64,000 nt of DNA, from the NCBI GenBank assembly GCA_020638555.1, contig JACKII010000002.1, positions 806,001 to 870,000 of the forward strand, read 5' to 3'. The notes under the pieces were generated by a model that was not told the origin of the DNA, did not search any database, and saw nothing but the letters and a program-made list of their open reading frames with translations. Position numbers and translations under genes: made by a program. Below are positions 8,478 through 16,638 of this stretch, piece by piece. Source of the stretch: Alphaproteobacteria bacterium. GTDB lineage: Bacteria > Pseudomonadota > Alphaproteobacteria > Bin95. Each line of letters begins with the position of its first letter. The stretch's first letter is position 1.

Positions 8478-8867
8478 ATGGCCGCGTTTCCGCTGCTGGC
8501 CATTGTGGTCGTGCTGTTCAACGCCCTGGCGTTCTTCGCGCCAGGGCTGATCGAAGCGCCGCTGGTGGATGCCATCCTGCCATCCGGTGCCGGTTTCCTG
8601 GTCCGCTATGCCGATGCGCTGGTTGGCCTGGGCCTGGTGTTGCTGTTCCTGGAAATCGCCAAGGCGACGCGTACCTCCGGTGCGGCAGTCGTGGACCATG
8701 CGCTGTCCATGGTGGTGTTCGTCGTCTGTCTGGTCGAGTTGTTATTGGTGAAGGAGGTGGCGTCTGCCGCCTTTGCCCTGCTGACCCTCATGACGATGAT
8801 CGACGTCATTGCCGGCTTCACCGTCACCATCGCCGGCGCCCGCCGCGATTTCGGGGTGGAGCGCTAG
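8478..8867 (+). CDS. Small four-helix membrane protein, unknown function
   Basis: A 129-residue protein with four hydrophobic helices (about residues 2-22, 34-55, 66-84 and 92-118) and a short polar C-terminus ending RRDFGVER. I do not recognise the family. The length and topology suggest an inner-membrane protein without a catalytic motif. ATG 8478 was chosen because the preceding sequence belongs to a palindromic repeat. A GTG at 8464 is a possible alternative. Codon use looks like its neighbours. It lies alone between an R2 repeat and the HisD-like gene. Confidence 0.7.
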   Translation: MAAFPLLAIVVVLFNALAFFAPGLIEAPLVDAILPSGAGFLVRYADALVGLGLVLLFLEIAKATRTSGAAVVDHALSMVVFVVCLVELLLVKEVASAAFALLTLMTMIDVIAGFTVTIAGARRDFGVER

Positions 8868-8971
8868 CGGCTCGCCATCAAAGCGGGCCATCCCATGGAC
8901 GTCGCCACCCGGGTTGCGTAAACACAGACCCAGCCCAAGACGCCCCAGTCCGCCGGAGGAACCCCCACCCC

Positions 8972-10255
8972 ATGGCCACCTATCTGAAACGCGGCGAGGC
9001 CGCGGAAGCCTTCGACCGCGCGATGGTCGAGGACACCGTCCGCACCATGCTGGCGGACATTCGCACCAATCGCGAGGACGCGGTCCTCAAATACGCCCGC
9101 GACCTGGACAAGTGGACCAACCCGGAGGTCCGCCTGTCCGAGGACCGCATCCGCCAGGTCGAGGCCATGCTGCCCCAGACCTGGAAGGACGACGTCGCCT
9201 ACGCCATCCAGCAGGTGCAGGACTTCGCGCGCGTGCAGAAGGCCGCCCTGCAAGAGGTTGAGGTGGAACTGCAACCGGGCGTCGTGCTGGGCCACCGCCA
9301 TATCCCGGTCGGCTCGGTCGGCTGCTATATTCCCGGCGGCAAGTATCCGCTGGTGGCGGGCGCCTTCATGACCGCGGGCACGGCCCAGGTCGCGGGCGTC
9401 GAGACCATTCTCGGCTGCGCCCCGCCGCGGGACGCCGACGGCATGTACCCGCAGACACTCTATGCGCTGAAAGCGTCGGGCGCCGGCGCGCTCTATTCGC
9501 TGGGCGGCGTGCAGGCGCTGGCCAGCATGGCCTATGGCTGCTTCGACATGCCGGCCTGCGACATGATCTGCGGCCCCGGCAACCCGTTCGTCGCCGAGGC
9601 CAAGCGCCAGCTCTTCGGCACCACCGGCATCGACCTGCTGGCCGGCCCGACCGAAATCCTGATCATCGCCGACGGCAGCGTCGACGCCGCTTTGGTCGCC
9701 ACCGACCTGCTGGGCCAGGCCGAGCACGGACCGGATTCGCCCGTCTGGCTGATCGTCACCGACGAGGCCTTCGGCCATGCCGTCATCGCCGAGGTGGAGA
9801 AACAGCTTCTCACCCTGCCCACCCGCGAGATCGCCGAGAAGGCCTGGCGCAACAACGGCGAAGTCGTCGTCGCGCGGGATCGCGAGGAGGCTGCCGACCT
9901 CTCCGACGCCTATGCCGCCGAGCATCTGGAACTGCTGACCGGCGAGGACGACTGGTATTTCCGGCGCCTGAAGAACTACGGCTCGCTCTTCATCGGCGAG
10001 GAAAGCACCGTGGCCTATGGCGACAAGGGCGTCGGCACCAACCACACCCTGCCCACCGGCCGCGCCGCGCGCTTCACCGGCGGGCTCTGGGTCGGCAAGT
10101 TCCTGAAAACCTGCACCTACCAACGGCTGACGCCGGCGGCCTCGCGCCATATCGCGCCCGTGATCTCGCGCATTTGCGAGGGCGAGGGCATGCTGGCCCA
10201 CGGCATCACCGCCGACGTCCGCTACACCCGCTTCGCGCCCAAGAACGAGACCTGA
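8972..10255 (+). CDS. HisD/HpsN-family zinc NAD-dependent alcohol dehydrogenase
   Basis: Member of the histidinol dehydrogenase superfamily, 427 residues. All catalytic and zinc residues line up with E. coli HisD by spacing: Q249, H252 (GQAEHGPDSP), E317, H318 (AEHLELL), D351 (GDKGVGTNHT) and H410 (EGMLAHGIT). The GQAEHGPDSP form and the absence of other his genes point to the HpsN branch (sulfopropanediol 3-dehydrogenase) or another diol/aldehyde oxidiser rather than histidine synthesis. That is an inference. A GGAGGAA ribosome site precedes the ATG. The enoyl-CoA hydratase follows after 4 nt, so the two are surely co-transcribed. Confidence 0.85.
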   Translation: MATYLKRGEAAEAFDRAMVEDTVRTMLADIRTNREDAVLKYARDLDKWTNPEVRLSEDRIRQVEAMLPQTWKDDVAYAIQQVQDFARVQKAALQEVEVELQPGVVLGHRHIPVGSVGCYIPGGKYPLVAGAFMTAGTAQVAGVETILGCAPPRDADGMYPQTLYALKASGAGALYSLGGVQALASMAYGCFDMPACDMICGPGNPFVAEAKRQLFGTTGIDLLAGPTEILIIADGSVDAALVATDLLGQAEHGPDSPVWLIVTDEAFGHAVIAEVEKQLLTLPTREIAEKAWRNNGEVVVARDREEAADLSDAYAAEHLELLTGEDDWYFRRLKNYGSLFIGEESTVAYGDKGVGTNHTLPTGRAARFTGGLWVGKFLKTCTYQRLTPAASRHIAPVISRICEGEGMLAHGITADVRYTRFAPKNET

Positions 10256-10259
10256 CGCC

Positions 10260-11072
10260 ATGTCCACCGCCCCCACGCTCACCTGCACCAAGCTGGAAAT
10301 CGCCGGCCGTGTCGCCACCTTCACCCTGAACCGGCCGGAGGCGTTGAACGCGCTGTCCTGGCAGATGCGCGAGGACTTCAAGGCCCTGGTCGATTTCGTC
10401 GAGGGCAATGAGGCCATCGGCGCCCTGGTCCTGGCAGGCGAGGGGCGGGCCTTCTGCGCCGGCGGCGACGTCACCACCATGACCGACCGGGTCGGCGACG
10501 GCCCCGGCCCGTCGCGCCAGCGCATTCTCGACGTGCACCAATGGCTGCTGCGGCTGCACAATATCGACTGTCCGGTGATTGCCGCCGTGGAAGGTCTGGC
10601 CTTCGGCGGCGGCTTCTCGCTCGCGCTGACGGCGGACCTGGTGTTTGCCAGCGAGAAAGCGCGCTTTTGCGCCGTCTTTGCCCGCATCGGCCTGATGCCG
10701 GACATGGGGCTCGCCTACACGCTGCCGCGCCTGGTCGGCCCGCAGATGGCGAAGGACCTGATGTTCACCGGTCGCTCCATCACCGCGGTGGAGGCGCAGG
10801 CGCTCGGCCTGGTCCATTCGCTGCACCCGGCGGGCGAGACCCTGGCCGCGGCCCAGGCCTATGCCGCGCGTCTGGCGGAGGGGCCGAAGACCGCCCAGTC
10901 GCTGACCAAGCGTCTGGTCAACAAGAGCTTCGAGCGCGGCTGGCAGGACGTGGCCGACGCCGAGGCCGACGGCCAGACCCTGTTGTTCTCCAGCGCCTTC
11001 GCCCAGGAGGCCATCCGCCGCTTCCTGGCCAAGGAGCCGGGTCCCTACAACTGGGACGCGCCGAAGGGCTAG
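10260..11072 (+). CDS. Enoyl-CoA hydratase/isomerase family (PaaG-like)
   Basis: Crotonase-fold enzyme of 270 residues. It has the two oxyanion-hole segments, AFCAGGDVTTM near residue 63 and AFGGGFSLALTADL near 113, and the PaaG-type segment IGLMPDMGLAYTLPRLVG, which keeps an acidic residue where PaaG isomerases use Asp. This favours double-bond isomerisation or ring-epoxide chemistry over plain hydration, though many hydratases look similar. The gene directly follows the HisD-like dehydrogenase, so both may act in one degradative route with CoA-bound intermediates. Confidence 0.85.
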   Translation: MSTAPTLTCTKLEIAGRVATFTLNRPEALNALSWQMREDFKALVDFVEGNEAIGALVLAGEGRAFCAGGDVTTMTDRVGDGPGPSRQRILDVHQWLLRLHNIDCPVIAAVEGLAFGGGFSLALTADLVFASEKARFCAVFARIGLMPDMGLAYTLPRLVGPQMAKDLMFTGRSITAVEAQALGLVHSLHPAGETLAAAQAYAARLAEGPKTAQSLTKRLVNKSFERGWQDVADAEADGQTLLFSSAFAQEAIRRFLAKEPGPYNWDAPKG

Positions 11073-11135
11073 AGCGTCCCGAGGTGAACCCGCGGCAGTT
11101 TCCCTCCCTCCACCGCTTCCCTCCCTCCACCGCTT

Positions 11136-11234
11136 CCCCGGACTTGATCCGGGGCCCATGCCTGAGAGCGCACCACAAAGACCGGACTCTGTGAGAAGCG
11201 CTCAGGCATGGCCTCCCGCTTGCGCGGGAGAAGT
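11136..11234. repeat. R1 palindromic repeat, copy A (divergent)
   Basis: The core inverted repeat CCATGCCTGAGAG ... CTCAGGCATGG flanks about 40 nt. The element is preceded by the hairpin CCCCGGACTTGATCCGGGG and followed by CTCCCGCTTGCGCGGGAG. A short tandem duplication of CCCTCCCTCCACCGCTT lies just upstream (11101-11136). It sits in the convergent gap 11073-11282, where it may act as a terminator for both neighbours. Confidence 0.8.
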
Positions 11235-11282
11235 GGGGAGGGTGGGCGGAAGCGAGCGGAGGCCCCCCCGGCGCCGCGGCGC

Positions 11283-12656
11283 TCACCCTCCCCGGATGCT
11301 TGCGAATGCCGCCAGCGCCCGCTCCCGCGCGGCCTTGTGGTCCACCAGCGGCGGGATGCCGGCGGCGCCCGGCGCGTAGCTCTGCGCCTCCGGCTGCCAG
11401 CGGCGGCGATAGGCGCCGGACGGATCGAATTTCGCGCCTTGGGTGATCGGATTGAAAATGCGGAAATAGGGCGCGGCGTCGGCGCCGCAGCCGGCGACCC
11501 ATTGCCAGTTGGCGATGTTCTGGGCCGGGTCCGCGTCCACCAGCGTGTCCCAGAACCAAGCCTCGCCCGCCTGCCAGGGCAGCAGCAGGTGCTTGGTCAG
11601 GAACGAGGCCGCGCCCATCCGCACCCGGTTGTGCATCCGGCCGGTCTGCCAGAGCTGGCGCATGCCGGCGTCGATCCAGGGGTAGCCGGTGCGTCCCTCC
11701 TGCCACGCCTGCAAGGCCGCCGGGTCTTCGGCCCAGGGGAAGGCCTCGAACCGTTCCTGGAACGGCCGCTCGGCCAGGGTCGGGGTGTGGTAGAGCAGGT
11801 GGGCGCCGAAATCGCGCCACACCAGTTGGCGCAGAAACGCCTCCGCGCCCGCCGCCAGCGCCGGCTCCGCATCGGCGGCGTGGCGGGTGGCGTGCCAGAC
11901 CTGCCGCGGCGAGATCTCGCCGAAGGCCAGATAGGGCGAGAGCGCCGACGTGCCATCCCGGTCCGGCCGGTCGCGCCCGGTGGCGTAGGCGGCTGCCGCC
12001 GCGTCCAGGAAGTGCGCGAGCCGTGCCTCGGCGGCGCCTTCCGCCGCCGGCCAGGTCTCGCGCAGGCCGCCGGCCCAGTCCGGACGGGTCGGCAGCAGGT
12101 GCCAGTCCGCCAGCGCCTCGCCGGCGAGGGGAATGGGAGGCAGCGTTTGCGGCGATGGTTCCGGCAGGGGCGCGGACGGCTCGCCCAGCGCCAGGCTCGC
12201 CTTGTGGAAGGGCGTGAACACCTTGAACCAGCCGCCCTGCCGGGTCTTCACCTCCCAGGGTTCGCGCAGATAGGCGGCGGCGAAGCTCTCCGCCGTCACC
12301 CCAAGCCGACGCAACTCCGCCTTCAACGCCGTATCGGCGTCCACCCCCCAGGGCGTGTAGCGGCGGTTCCAGAATACGCCGCCGGCGCCCAGCGCCGCGG
12401 CCACGCGCAGCACTTCCGCGTTCTGCTCGCCACGGCAGAGCAGCAGCGGCACGCCGATGGCCTCCAGCCGGCTGGAAAGGCGGGTCAGCCCGTGGCGCAG
12501 CCACCAGCGCGCCGCCCCGCCCAGCGGCCGGCCGTCGGCCGAATCGTCCAGCACATAGAGCCCGACCGCGGGGCCGGCGCGCATCGCCGCCGTCAGCGCC
12601 GGATGGTCCCCAACCCGCAGGTCGCGGCGGAACAAAACGAGGGTCGGTGCGGCCAT
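11283..12656 (-). CDS. phrB: Deoxyribodipyrimidine photolyase
   Basis: Light-driven FAD enzyme that reverses cyclobutane pyrimidine dimers, 457 residues. The N-terminal antenna domain starts APTLVLFRRDLRVGDHPAL. The C-terminal FAD domain contains WIDAGMRQLWQTGRMHNR and NIANWQWVAGCGADAAPY, and the closing FNPITQGAKFDPSGAYRR motif is that of class I CPD photolyases. The start at 12656 is preceded by GGGAGG six nucleotides upstream, so upstream in-frame codons are rejected. It is divergent from the phosphoesterase gene across 108 bp. Confidence 0.95.
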   Translation of the reverse strand: MAAPTLVLFRRDLRVGDHPALTAAMRAGPAVGLYVLDDSADGRPLGGAARWWLRHGLTRLSSRLEAIGVPLLLCRGEQNAEVLRVAAALGAGGVFWNRRYTPWGVDADTALKAELRRLGVTAESFAAAYLREPWEVKTRQGGWFKVFTPFHKASLALGEPSAPLPEPSPQTLPPIPLAGEALADWHLLPTRPDWAGGLRETWPAAEGAAEARLAHFLDAAAAAYATGRDRPDRDGTSALSPYLAFGEISPRQVWHATRHAADAEPALAAGAEAFLRQLVWRDFGAHLLYHTPTLAERPFQERFEAFPWAEDPAALQAWQEGRTGYPWIDAGMRQLWQTGRMHNRVRMGAASFLTKHLLLPWQAGEAWFWDTLVDADPAQNIANWQWVAGCGADAAPYFRIFNPITQGAKFDPSGAYRRRWQPEAQSYAPGAAGIPPLVDHKAARERALAAFASIRGG

Positions 12657-12764
12657 TGCTGCCTCCCGGCGCCGGTGTCGCCGAATCGTCATCCGAGTTG
12701 ATTACCCACCGCTTGCCGGTTAGACCCGGTTCCACCCCCGCGAGCGACCGCCTCCGCCGGCGGC

Positions 12765-13595
12765 ATGAGGGCAGCGATGTTGATGCAACAGACCTTCCGC
12801 TATCGCGCGATCTGGATCTCGGATGTGCATCTGGGCACGAAAGGCTGCCGGGCGGAACTGCTGCTGGACTTTCTCAGGCACACGGAAAGCGAAACGCTCT
12901 ATCTGGTCGGGGATATCATCGACGGCTGGCGGCTGAAAAGTGCCTGGTACTGGCCGCAGTCGCACAACGACGTGGTGCAGAAACTGTTGCGCAAGGCGCG
13001 CAAGGGCACGCGCGTGATCTATATCCCCGGCAATCACGACGAGTTTGCCCGCCCTTTCGTCAACCACCAATTCGGCGGCATCGACGTTCGGCCCAATGTC
13101 ATGCACCGGACCGCCGATGGCCGCCGCCTGCTGGTCATTCACGGCGATGAGTTGGACGCCGTGATCCAGTCCGCCAAATGGCTGGCGCTGCTCGGCGACT
13201 GGGCCTATCGCCTGGCCCTGGTCGCCAATGTCTATTTCAACGCGGTCCGCAGGGCGCTGGGCTATGATTACTGGTCGCTGTCGGCCTATCTGAAATACAA
13301 GGTCAAGAACGCCGTCGCCCATATCGGCCGGTTCGAGGCCTCGGCCGCCCAGTACGCGCGCGAGCGCGGCGCCGACGGCGTCGTCTGCGGCCACATCCAT
13401 CACCCGGAAATGCGCGACGTGAACGGCACGCTCTATGCCAACGATGGCGACTGGGTCGAAAGCTGCACCGCCCTGGTCGAGCACGAGGACGGCCGCCTCG
13501 AACTGCTGCACTGGCGGGCGCCGCTGGCGCTGCAACGGCCAGAAGCGCCGGTGTCCGACCGGGTCGCGGCGCCCGCTGCCGCGGCGCGGGTGTAG
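12765..13595 (+). CDS. LpxH-like metallophosphoesterase (UDP-2,3-diacylglucosamine diphosphatase family)
   Basis: Calcineurin-type phosphoesterase of 276 residues. Metal-binding motifs are complete: WISDVHLG, YLVGDIIDGW, YIPGNHDEF, LVIHGDELD and VCGHIHHPE. It belongs to the COG2908 group, which includes LpxH, but is longer than true LpxH (about 240). In this pairing with a glycosyltransferase it is commonly annotated only as UDP-2,3-diacylglucosamine diphosphatase-like. The substrate could be another lipid or sugar phosphate. The start may be one of three nearby ATGs at 12765-12783. The stop is 4 nt before the next gene. Confidence 0.85.
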   Translation: MRAAMLMQQTFRYRAIWISDVHLGTKGCRAELLLDFLRHTESETLYLVGDIIDGWRLKSAWYWPQSHNDVVQKLLRKARKGTRVIYIPGNHDEFARPFVNHQFGGIDVRPNVMHRTADGRRLLVIHGDELDAVIQSAKWLALLGDWAYRLALVANVYFNAVRRALGYDYWSLSAYLKYKVKNAVAHIGRFEASAAQYARERGADGVVCGHIHHPEMRDVNGTLYANDGDWVESCTALVEHEDGRLELLHWRAPLALQRPEAPVSDRVAAPAAAARV

Positions 13596-13599
13596 CGGC

Positions 13600-14610
13600 T
13601 TGGCGTTGCGTCTGCTGATCGTTACCGACGCCTGGTTCCCGCAGGTGAACGGCGTCGTCCGCACGCTCTCGACCATGGTGGAGCGGTTGCGGGCCGCCGG
13701 CGACGCGGTCGAGACCCTGACGCCGGCGGATTTTCGCAGCCTGCCATGCCCGACCTATCCGGAAATCCGTCTGGCGGTGTGCACGCCCGGTGCGGTCGCG
13801 CGGCGGATCGAGGCGTTCCGGCCGACCGCGCTCCACATCGCGACCGAGGGGCCGCTGGGGGTCTGGGCCCGGCGCCATGCTCTGAAGCGGGGCTGGCCGT
13901 TCTCGACCAGCTTCCACACCCGGTTTCCCGAATACATCCACGCCCGCACCCGCTTTCCGATTCGCTGGAGCTATGCGGCGCTGCGCCGGTTCCATGGGGC
14001 CGCGGCCGCGGTGATGGTGCCGACGGCGGCGGTGCAGCACGACCTGGAGCGCCGCGGTTTCCCGAACCTGCGGCTCTGGACCCGCGGCGTCGACACGAGC
14101 CTGTTCCATCCCGGCCCCCGCCCGGACTGGGCGCGGGACCTGCCGCGGCCGGTGATGCTGTCGGTCGGCCGCGTTGCCGTTGAGAAGGGGCTGCCGGACT
14201 TCCTCGCGCTCGACCGCCCCGGCACCAAGCTGGTGGTCGGCGAAGGCCCCGCCCGCGCCGAGCTGGAGCGGCGCTTTCCCGAGGCCCGATTCCTGGGCGC
14301 AAAATTCGGGCCGGACCTGGCCGATGCCTACCGTGCCGCCGACGTGTTCGTTTTTCCGAGCCGCACCGACACGTTCGGCCTTGTGATGCTGGAGGCGCTG
14401 GCGAGCGGCGTGCCGGTCGCGGCCTATCCGGTCATGGGACCCGTCGACGTGATCGGCACCGCGCCGGTCGGCTGCCTGGACCTGGATCTGGGCCGGGCCG
14501 TCACCGGGGCGCTGGCCGTTCCCCGCGACCGGTGCCGCGCGTATGCGGAGCAATTCTCCTGGGCCGCCTGTGCCGAGCGGTTCCGCGGCTTCCTCGTGCC
14601 GTTTGCCTGA
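13600..14610 (+). CDS. GT-B glycosyltransferase (family 4, MgtA/PimB-like)
   Basis: A 336-residue retaining glycosyltransferase of the GT4 type. It opens LLIVTDAWFPQVNGVVRTL, the classic N-terminal UDP/GDP-sugar transferase start. The nucleotide-sugar site has MLSVGRVAVEKGL and the family EX7E motif is seen in FPSRTDTFGLVMLEALASG. I set the start at the TTG 13600, four bases after the previous stop, because the domain begins there. No ATG is available without long overlap. Translational coupling with the LpxH-like gene suggests the two act on the same envelope glycolipid, an inference from a recurring pair. Confidence 0.85.
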   Translation: MALRLLIVTDAWFPQVNGVVRTLSTMVERLRAAGDAVETLTPADFRSLPCPTYPEIRLAVCTPGAVARRIEAFRPTALHIATEGPLGVWARRHALKRGWPFSTSFHTRFPEYIHARTRFPIRWSYAALRRFHGAAAAVMVPTAAVQHDLERRGFPNLRLWTRGVDTSLFHPGPRPDWARDLPRPVMLSVGRVAVEKGLPDFLALDRPGTKLVVGEGPARAELERRFPEARFLGAKFGPDLADAYRAADVFVFPSRTDTFGLVMLEALASGVPVAAYPVMGPVDVIGTAPVGCLDLDLGRAVTGALAVPRDRCRAYAEQFSWAACAERFRGFLVPFA

Positions 14611-14695
14611 CGCGCCGGCAACGGGCCTCTGGCGTCGCCGGCGGTTCCCTCCTAAAACCGCTGATATCCCTTCGCAAGCAGACGAGGCATCCCTC

Positions 14696-15484
14696 ATGAA
14701 ACTCTCGACCGACAAGATGATCGGCAAAAAGGACGGCCATATCGGCTGGATGACCTTCAACAATCCCGACCGGCGCAACGCCATGTCGCTGGAAATGTGG
14801 GAGGCCGTCGGCGAGATCATGGCGGAGTTCCAGGCGGACGAGAATATCCGCGTCGTCGTCATGCACGGCGCCGGCGACAAGGCGTTCGTCTCCGGGGCCG
14901 ACATCTCGCAGTTCGAGAAAATGCGCGCCGACGCCGCCATGACCGAGCAGTACAACGCCCGTGCCGAGGCCGGCCGCAAGGCGATCCGCGACTTCGACCG
15001 CCCGATCATCGCCATGATCCGCGGCTTCTGCATGGGCGGCGGCCTGGGCATCGCCATGTCGGCCGATCTGCGCTTCGCGGCGGAGGGCTCGACCTTTGGC
15101 ATTCCGGCCGCGCGCCTCTCCATCGCCTATACCGGCGAGAACATCGTCAATCTTTACAATCTGGTCGGTCCGTCCCGCGCCAAGGACATTCTCTACAGCG
15201 CCCGCCGCTTCGATGCGGCAGAGGCGCTCTCGATCGGCCTGATCAACCGCGTGTTCAGCACCGACACGCTGGAGGCCGAAACCCGCGCCTATTGCGAGAC
15301 CCTGGCCGACAACGCGCCGCTCTCGATCAAGGCGCACAAGGTCATCCTGGGCGAGTTGTCGAAAAAGGCCCCGGACCAGTCCAAGATCGACGCGGTTGCG
15401 AAGATGTGCTTCGACTCGGCCGACTACAAGGAAGGCCGGACCGCGTTCATGGAGAAGCGCAAGCCGGTCTGGAAGAGCGCCTGA
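14696..15484 (+). CDS. Enoyl-CoA hydratase/isomerase family protein
   Basis: Crotonase-fold protein, 262 residues. Oxyanion-hole segments are AFVSGADISQFEKM near residue 65 and RGFCMGGGLGIAMSADL near 108. IPAARLSIAYTGENI follows at the position of the second catalytic loop. The usual hydratase Glu pair is not obvious there, so an isomerase or hydrolase role is possible. ATG 14696 follows GAGG by about nine bases and matches the usual family N-terminus. It appears monocistronic, with gaps of 85 and 95 bp on its two sides. Confidence 0.85.
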   Translation: MKLSTDKMIGKKDGHIGWMTFNNPDRRNAMSLEMWEAVGEIMAEFQADENIRVVVMHGAGDKAFVSGADISQFEKMRADAAMTEQYNARAEAGRKAIRDFDRPIIAMIRGFCMGGGLGIAMSADLRFAAEGSTFGIPAARLSIAYTGENIVNLYNLVGPSRAKDILYSARRFDAAEALSIGLINRVFSTDTLEAETRAYCETLADNAPLSIKAHKVILGELSKKAPDQSKIDAVAKMCFDSADYKEGRTAFMEKRKPVWKSA

Positions 15485-15579
15485 GGCGCGCGGCGGCGGC
15501 GCCCGACAAGGCGCTGCCGCACACGGTCGGTTGACACCGGGCCTCGCCAGCGGGGCTCTCACGCGCCGGAGGCAAGCCG

Positions 15580-16269
15580 ATGGCCAGTTTGATCGTGGCG
15601 ACGCTTGGTTTCATCGCCATTCACCTGTTCGTTTCGGGAACGCGGCTTCGGGACCGTCTGGTCGGACGGTTGGGGGAGGGCGCCTATACGGGTCTGTTCT
15701 CCGCCGCCTCGCTGGCACTCATCGTCTGGATGGCCATGAGCTACGGCCCGGCGCTGACAGCCGACGGCAATGCCTTTCTGTGGCGGGCGCCCGGCTGGTG
15801 GCCGCATCTGGGCGCGATTGTCGTGCTGATCGCCTTCGTTCTGGGCGTGCTCGGCATGCTCTCCCCCAATCCGGGCGCGGTGGGCCAGGCGGGCCGCGCG
15901 GCGGAGGAACCCCGCGGCATCCAGCGGGTCACGCGCCATCCGTTCCTTTGGGGCGTCGGCCTCTGGGCGGCGTTTCACCTGGTCGCCAATGGCGATCTGG
16001 CGAGCCTGATCCTGTTCGGCGGGTTCGCCATTCTCGCCCTGGGCGGCACCGTCTCCATCGACGCCAAGCGTCGGCGCAAGCTGGGCGCTGTCTGGGACGG
16101 GTATGCGGCCCGGACCTCCAACCTGCCATTCGCGGCCATTCTCGGCGGACGCCAGCGGCTGGTGTTGCGCGAGTTCTCGTGGTGGCGGCTGGCGCTGGCG
16201 CTGGCCGCCTACGCCCTGGTGTTCGTCCTGCACCCGATGCTGTTCGGTGTTTCACCGACCGGCGGTTGA
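15580..16269 (+). CDS. nnrU: NnrU family membrane protein
   Basis: Integral membrane protein, 229 residues, with about six hydrophobic helices. The segment RGIQRVTRHPFLWGVGLWA is the hallmark of NnrU and of the related isoprenylcysteine methyltransferase-like fold. NnrU was named for linkage to nitrite/NO reduction, but its role is unclear. It is also annotated in organisms without denitrification. The nirK operon in this window is 4.7 kb away and not co-transcribed. The selenoprotein gene follows after 54 nt and may be read from the same transcript. Confidence 0.85.
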   Translation: MASLIVATLGFIAIHLFVSGTRLRDRLVGRLGEGAYTGLFSAASLALIVWMAMSYGPALTADGNAFLWRAPGWWPHLGAIVVLIAFVLGVLGMLSPNPGAVGQAGRAAEEPRGIQRVTRHPFLWGVGLWAAFHLVANGDLASLILFGGFAILALGGTVSIDAKRRRKLGAVWDGYAARTSNLPFAAILGGRQRLVLREFSWWRLALALAAYALVFVLHPMLFGVSPTGG

Positions 16270-16323
16270 TCCCGGTCGAGACGCTTGCCAAATCGGGATA
16301 ACATCCTAACCGGAGGAGTTGCC

Positions 16324-16539
16324 ATGCGGATCGAAATCATCTGGTGTGCGCCTTGAAACTATGAGCCCAGGGCCCGCCGTGCGCGGGATTTGCTGCGGGA
16401 GCAGGCGCCGAATGCGGAAATCGTGCTGACCAAGGGGACGGGCGGCGTGTTCGACATCGTCGTCGATGGCCGCAAAGCCTATTCCAAGCACAGCACCGGC
16501 CGCTTCCCGACCGACGCCGAAGTCCGCGCCTGCCTTTGA
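16324..16539 (+). CDS. SelW/Rdx-family selenoprotein with in-frame UGA (Sec) codon
   Basis: Read through the TGA at 16354-16356, this gives a 71-residue protein that starts MRIEIIWCAPU, with the CXXU redox motif of the SelW/SelT/SelH (Rdx) family. The rest of the frame keeps the family pattern: NYEPRARRARDLLREQ after the motif, then GGVFDIVVDGRKAYSKHSTG followed by RFP, the diagnostic G-x-F-x-V-x-V-x-G ... SK-x-x-G-R-F-P block. The frame ends TGCCTTTGA. A strong ribosome site, GGAGGAG at 16312-16318, lies five bases before the ATG. A plain ORF search sees an 11-codon stub and misses it. SelA/SelB/SelC are not in the window and must be encoded elsewhere. A nonsense mutation in a Cys-type gene is the alternative, but the exact position at the CXXC second cysteine makes selenocysteine far more likely. 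Confidence 0.88.
16373..16387 (+). promoter_or_regulatory. Candidate bacterial SECIS hairpin
   Basis: CCCGC (16373-16377) pairs with GCGGG (16383-16387) around the 5-nt loop CGTGC. The loop begins 22 nt after the UGA and contains G at its second position followed by U. From memory, the bacterial SECIS model needs an apical loop about 16-37 nt after UGA with a G among its first two bases, so this fits. The stem is short and GC-rich sequence forms hairpins easily. Confidence 0.55.
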
Positions 16540-16619
16540 GGCGCATCTGCGCCTCAACCCATACGCGAGGCGCATCTGCGCCTGAATCCACACCTGAGGC
16601 GCAGTTGCGCGCCTCAGGT
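16536..16619. repeat. Three consecutive GC-rich dyads after the selenoprotein gene
   Basis: There are three near-identical palindromes in a row. Dyad 1 has arms TTGAGGCGCA/TGCGCCTCAA (16536-16557, overlapping the stop codon). Dyad 2 has AGGCGCA/TGCGCCT (16568-16583). Dyad 3 has ACCTGAGGC/GCCTCAGGT (16592-16619). They separate two convergent genes and probably end transcription in both directions. No U-tract follows. Confidence 0.7.
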
Positions 16620-16638
16620 TGCTACGGCATTCGCGGCG

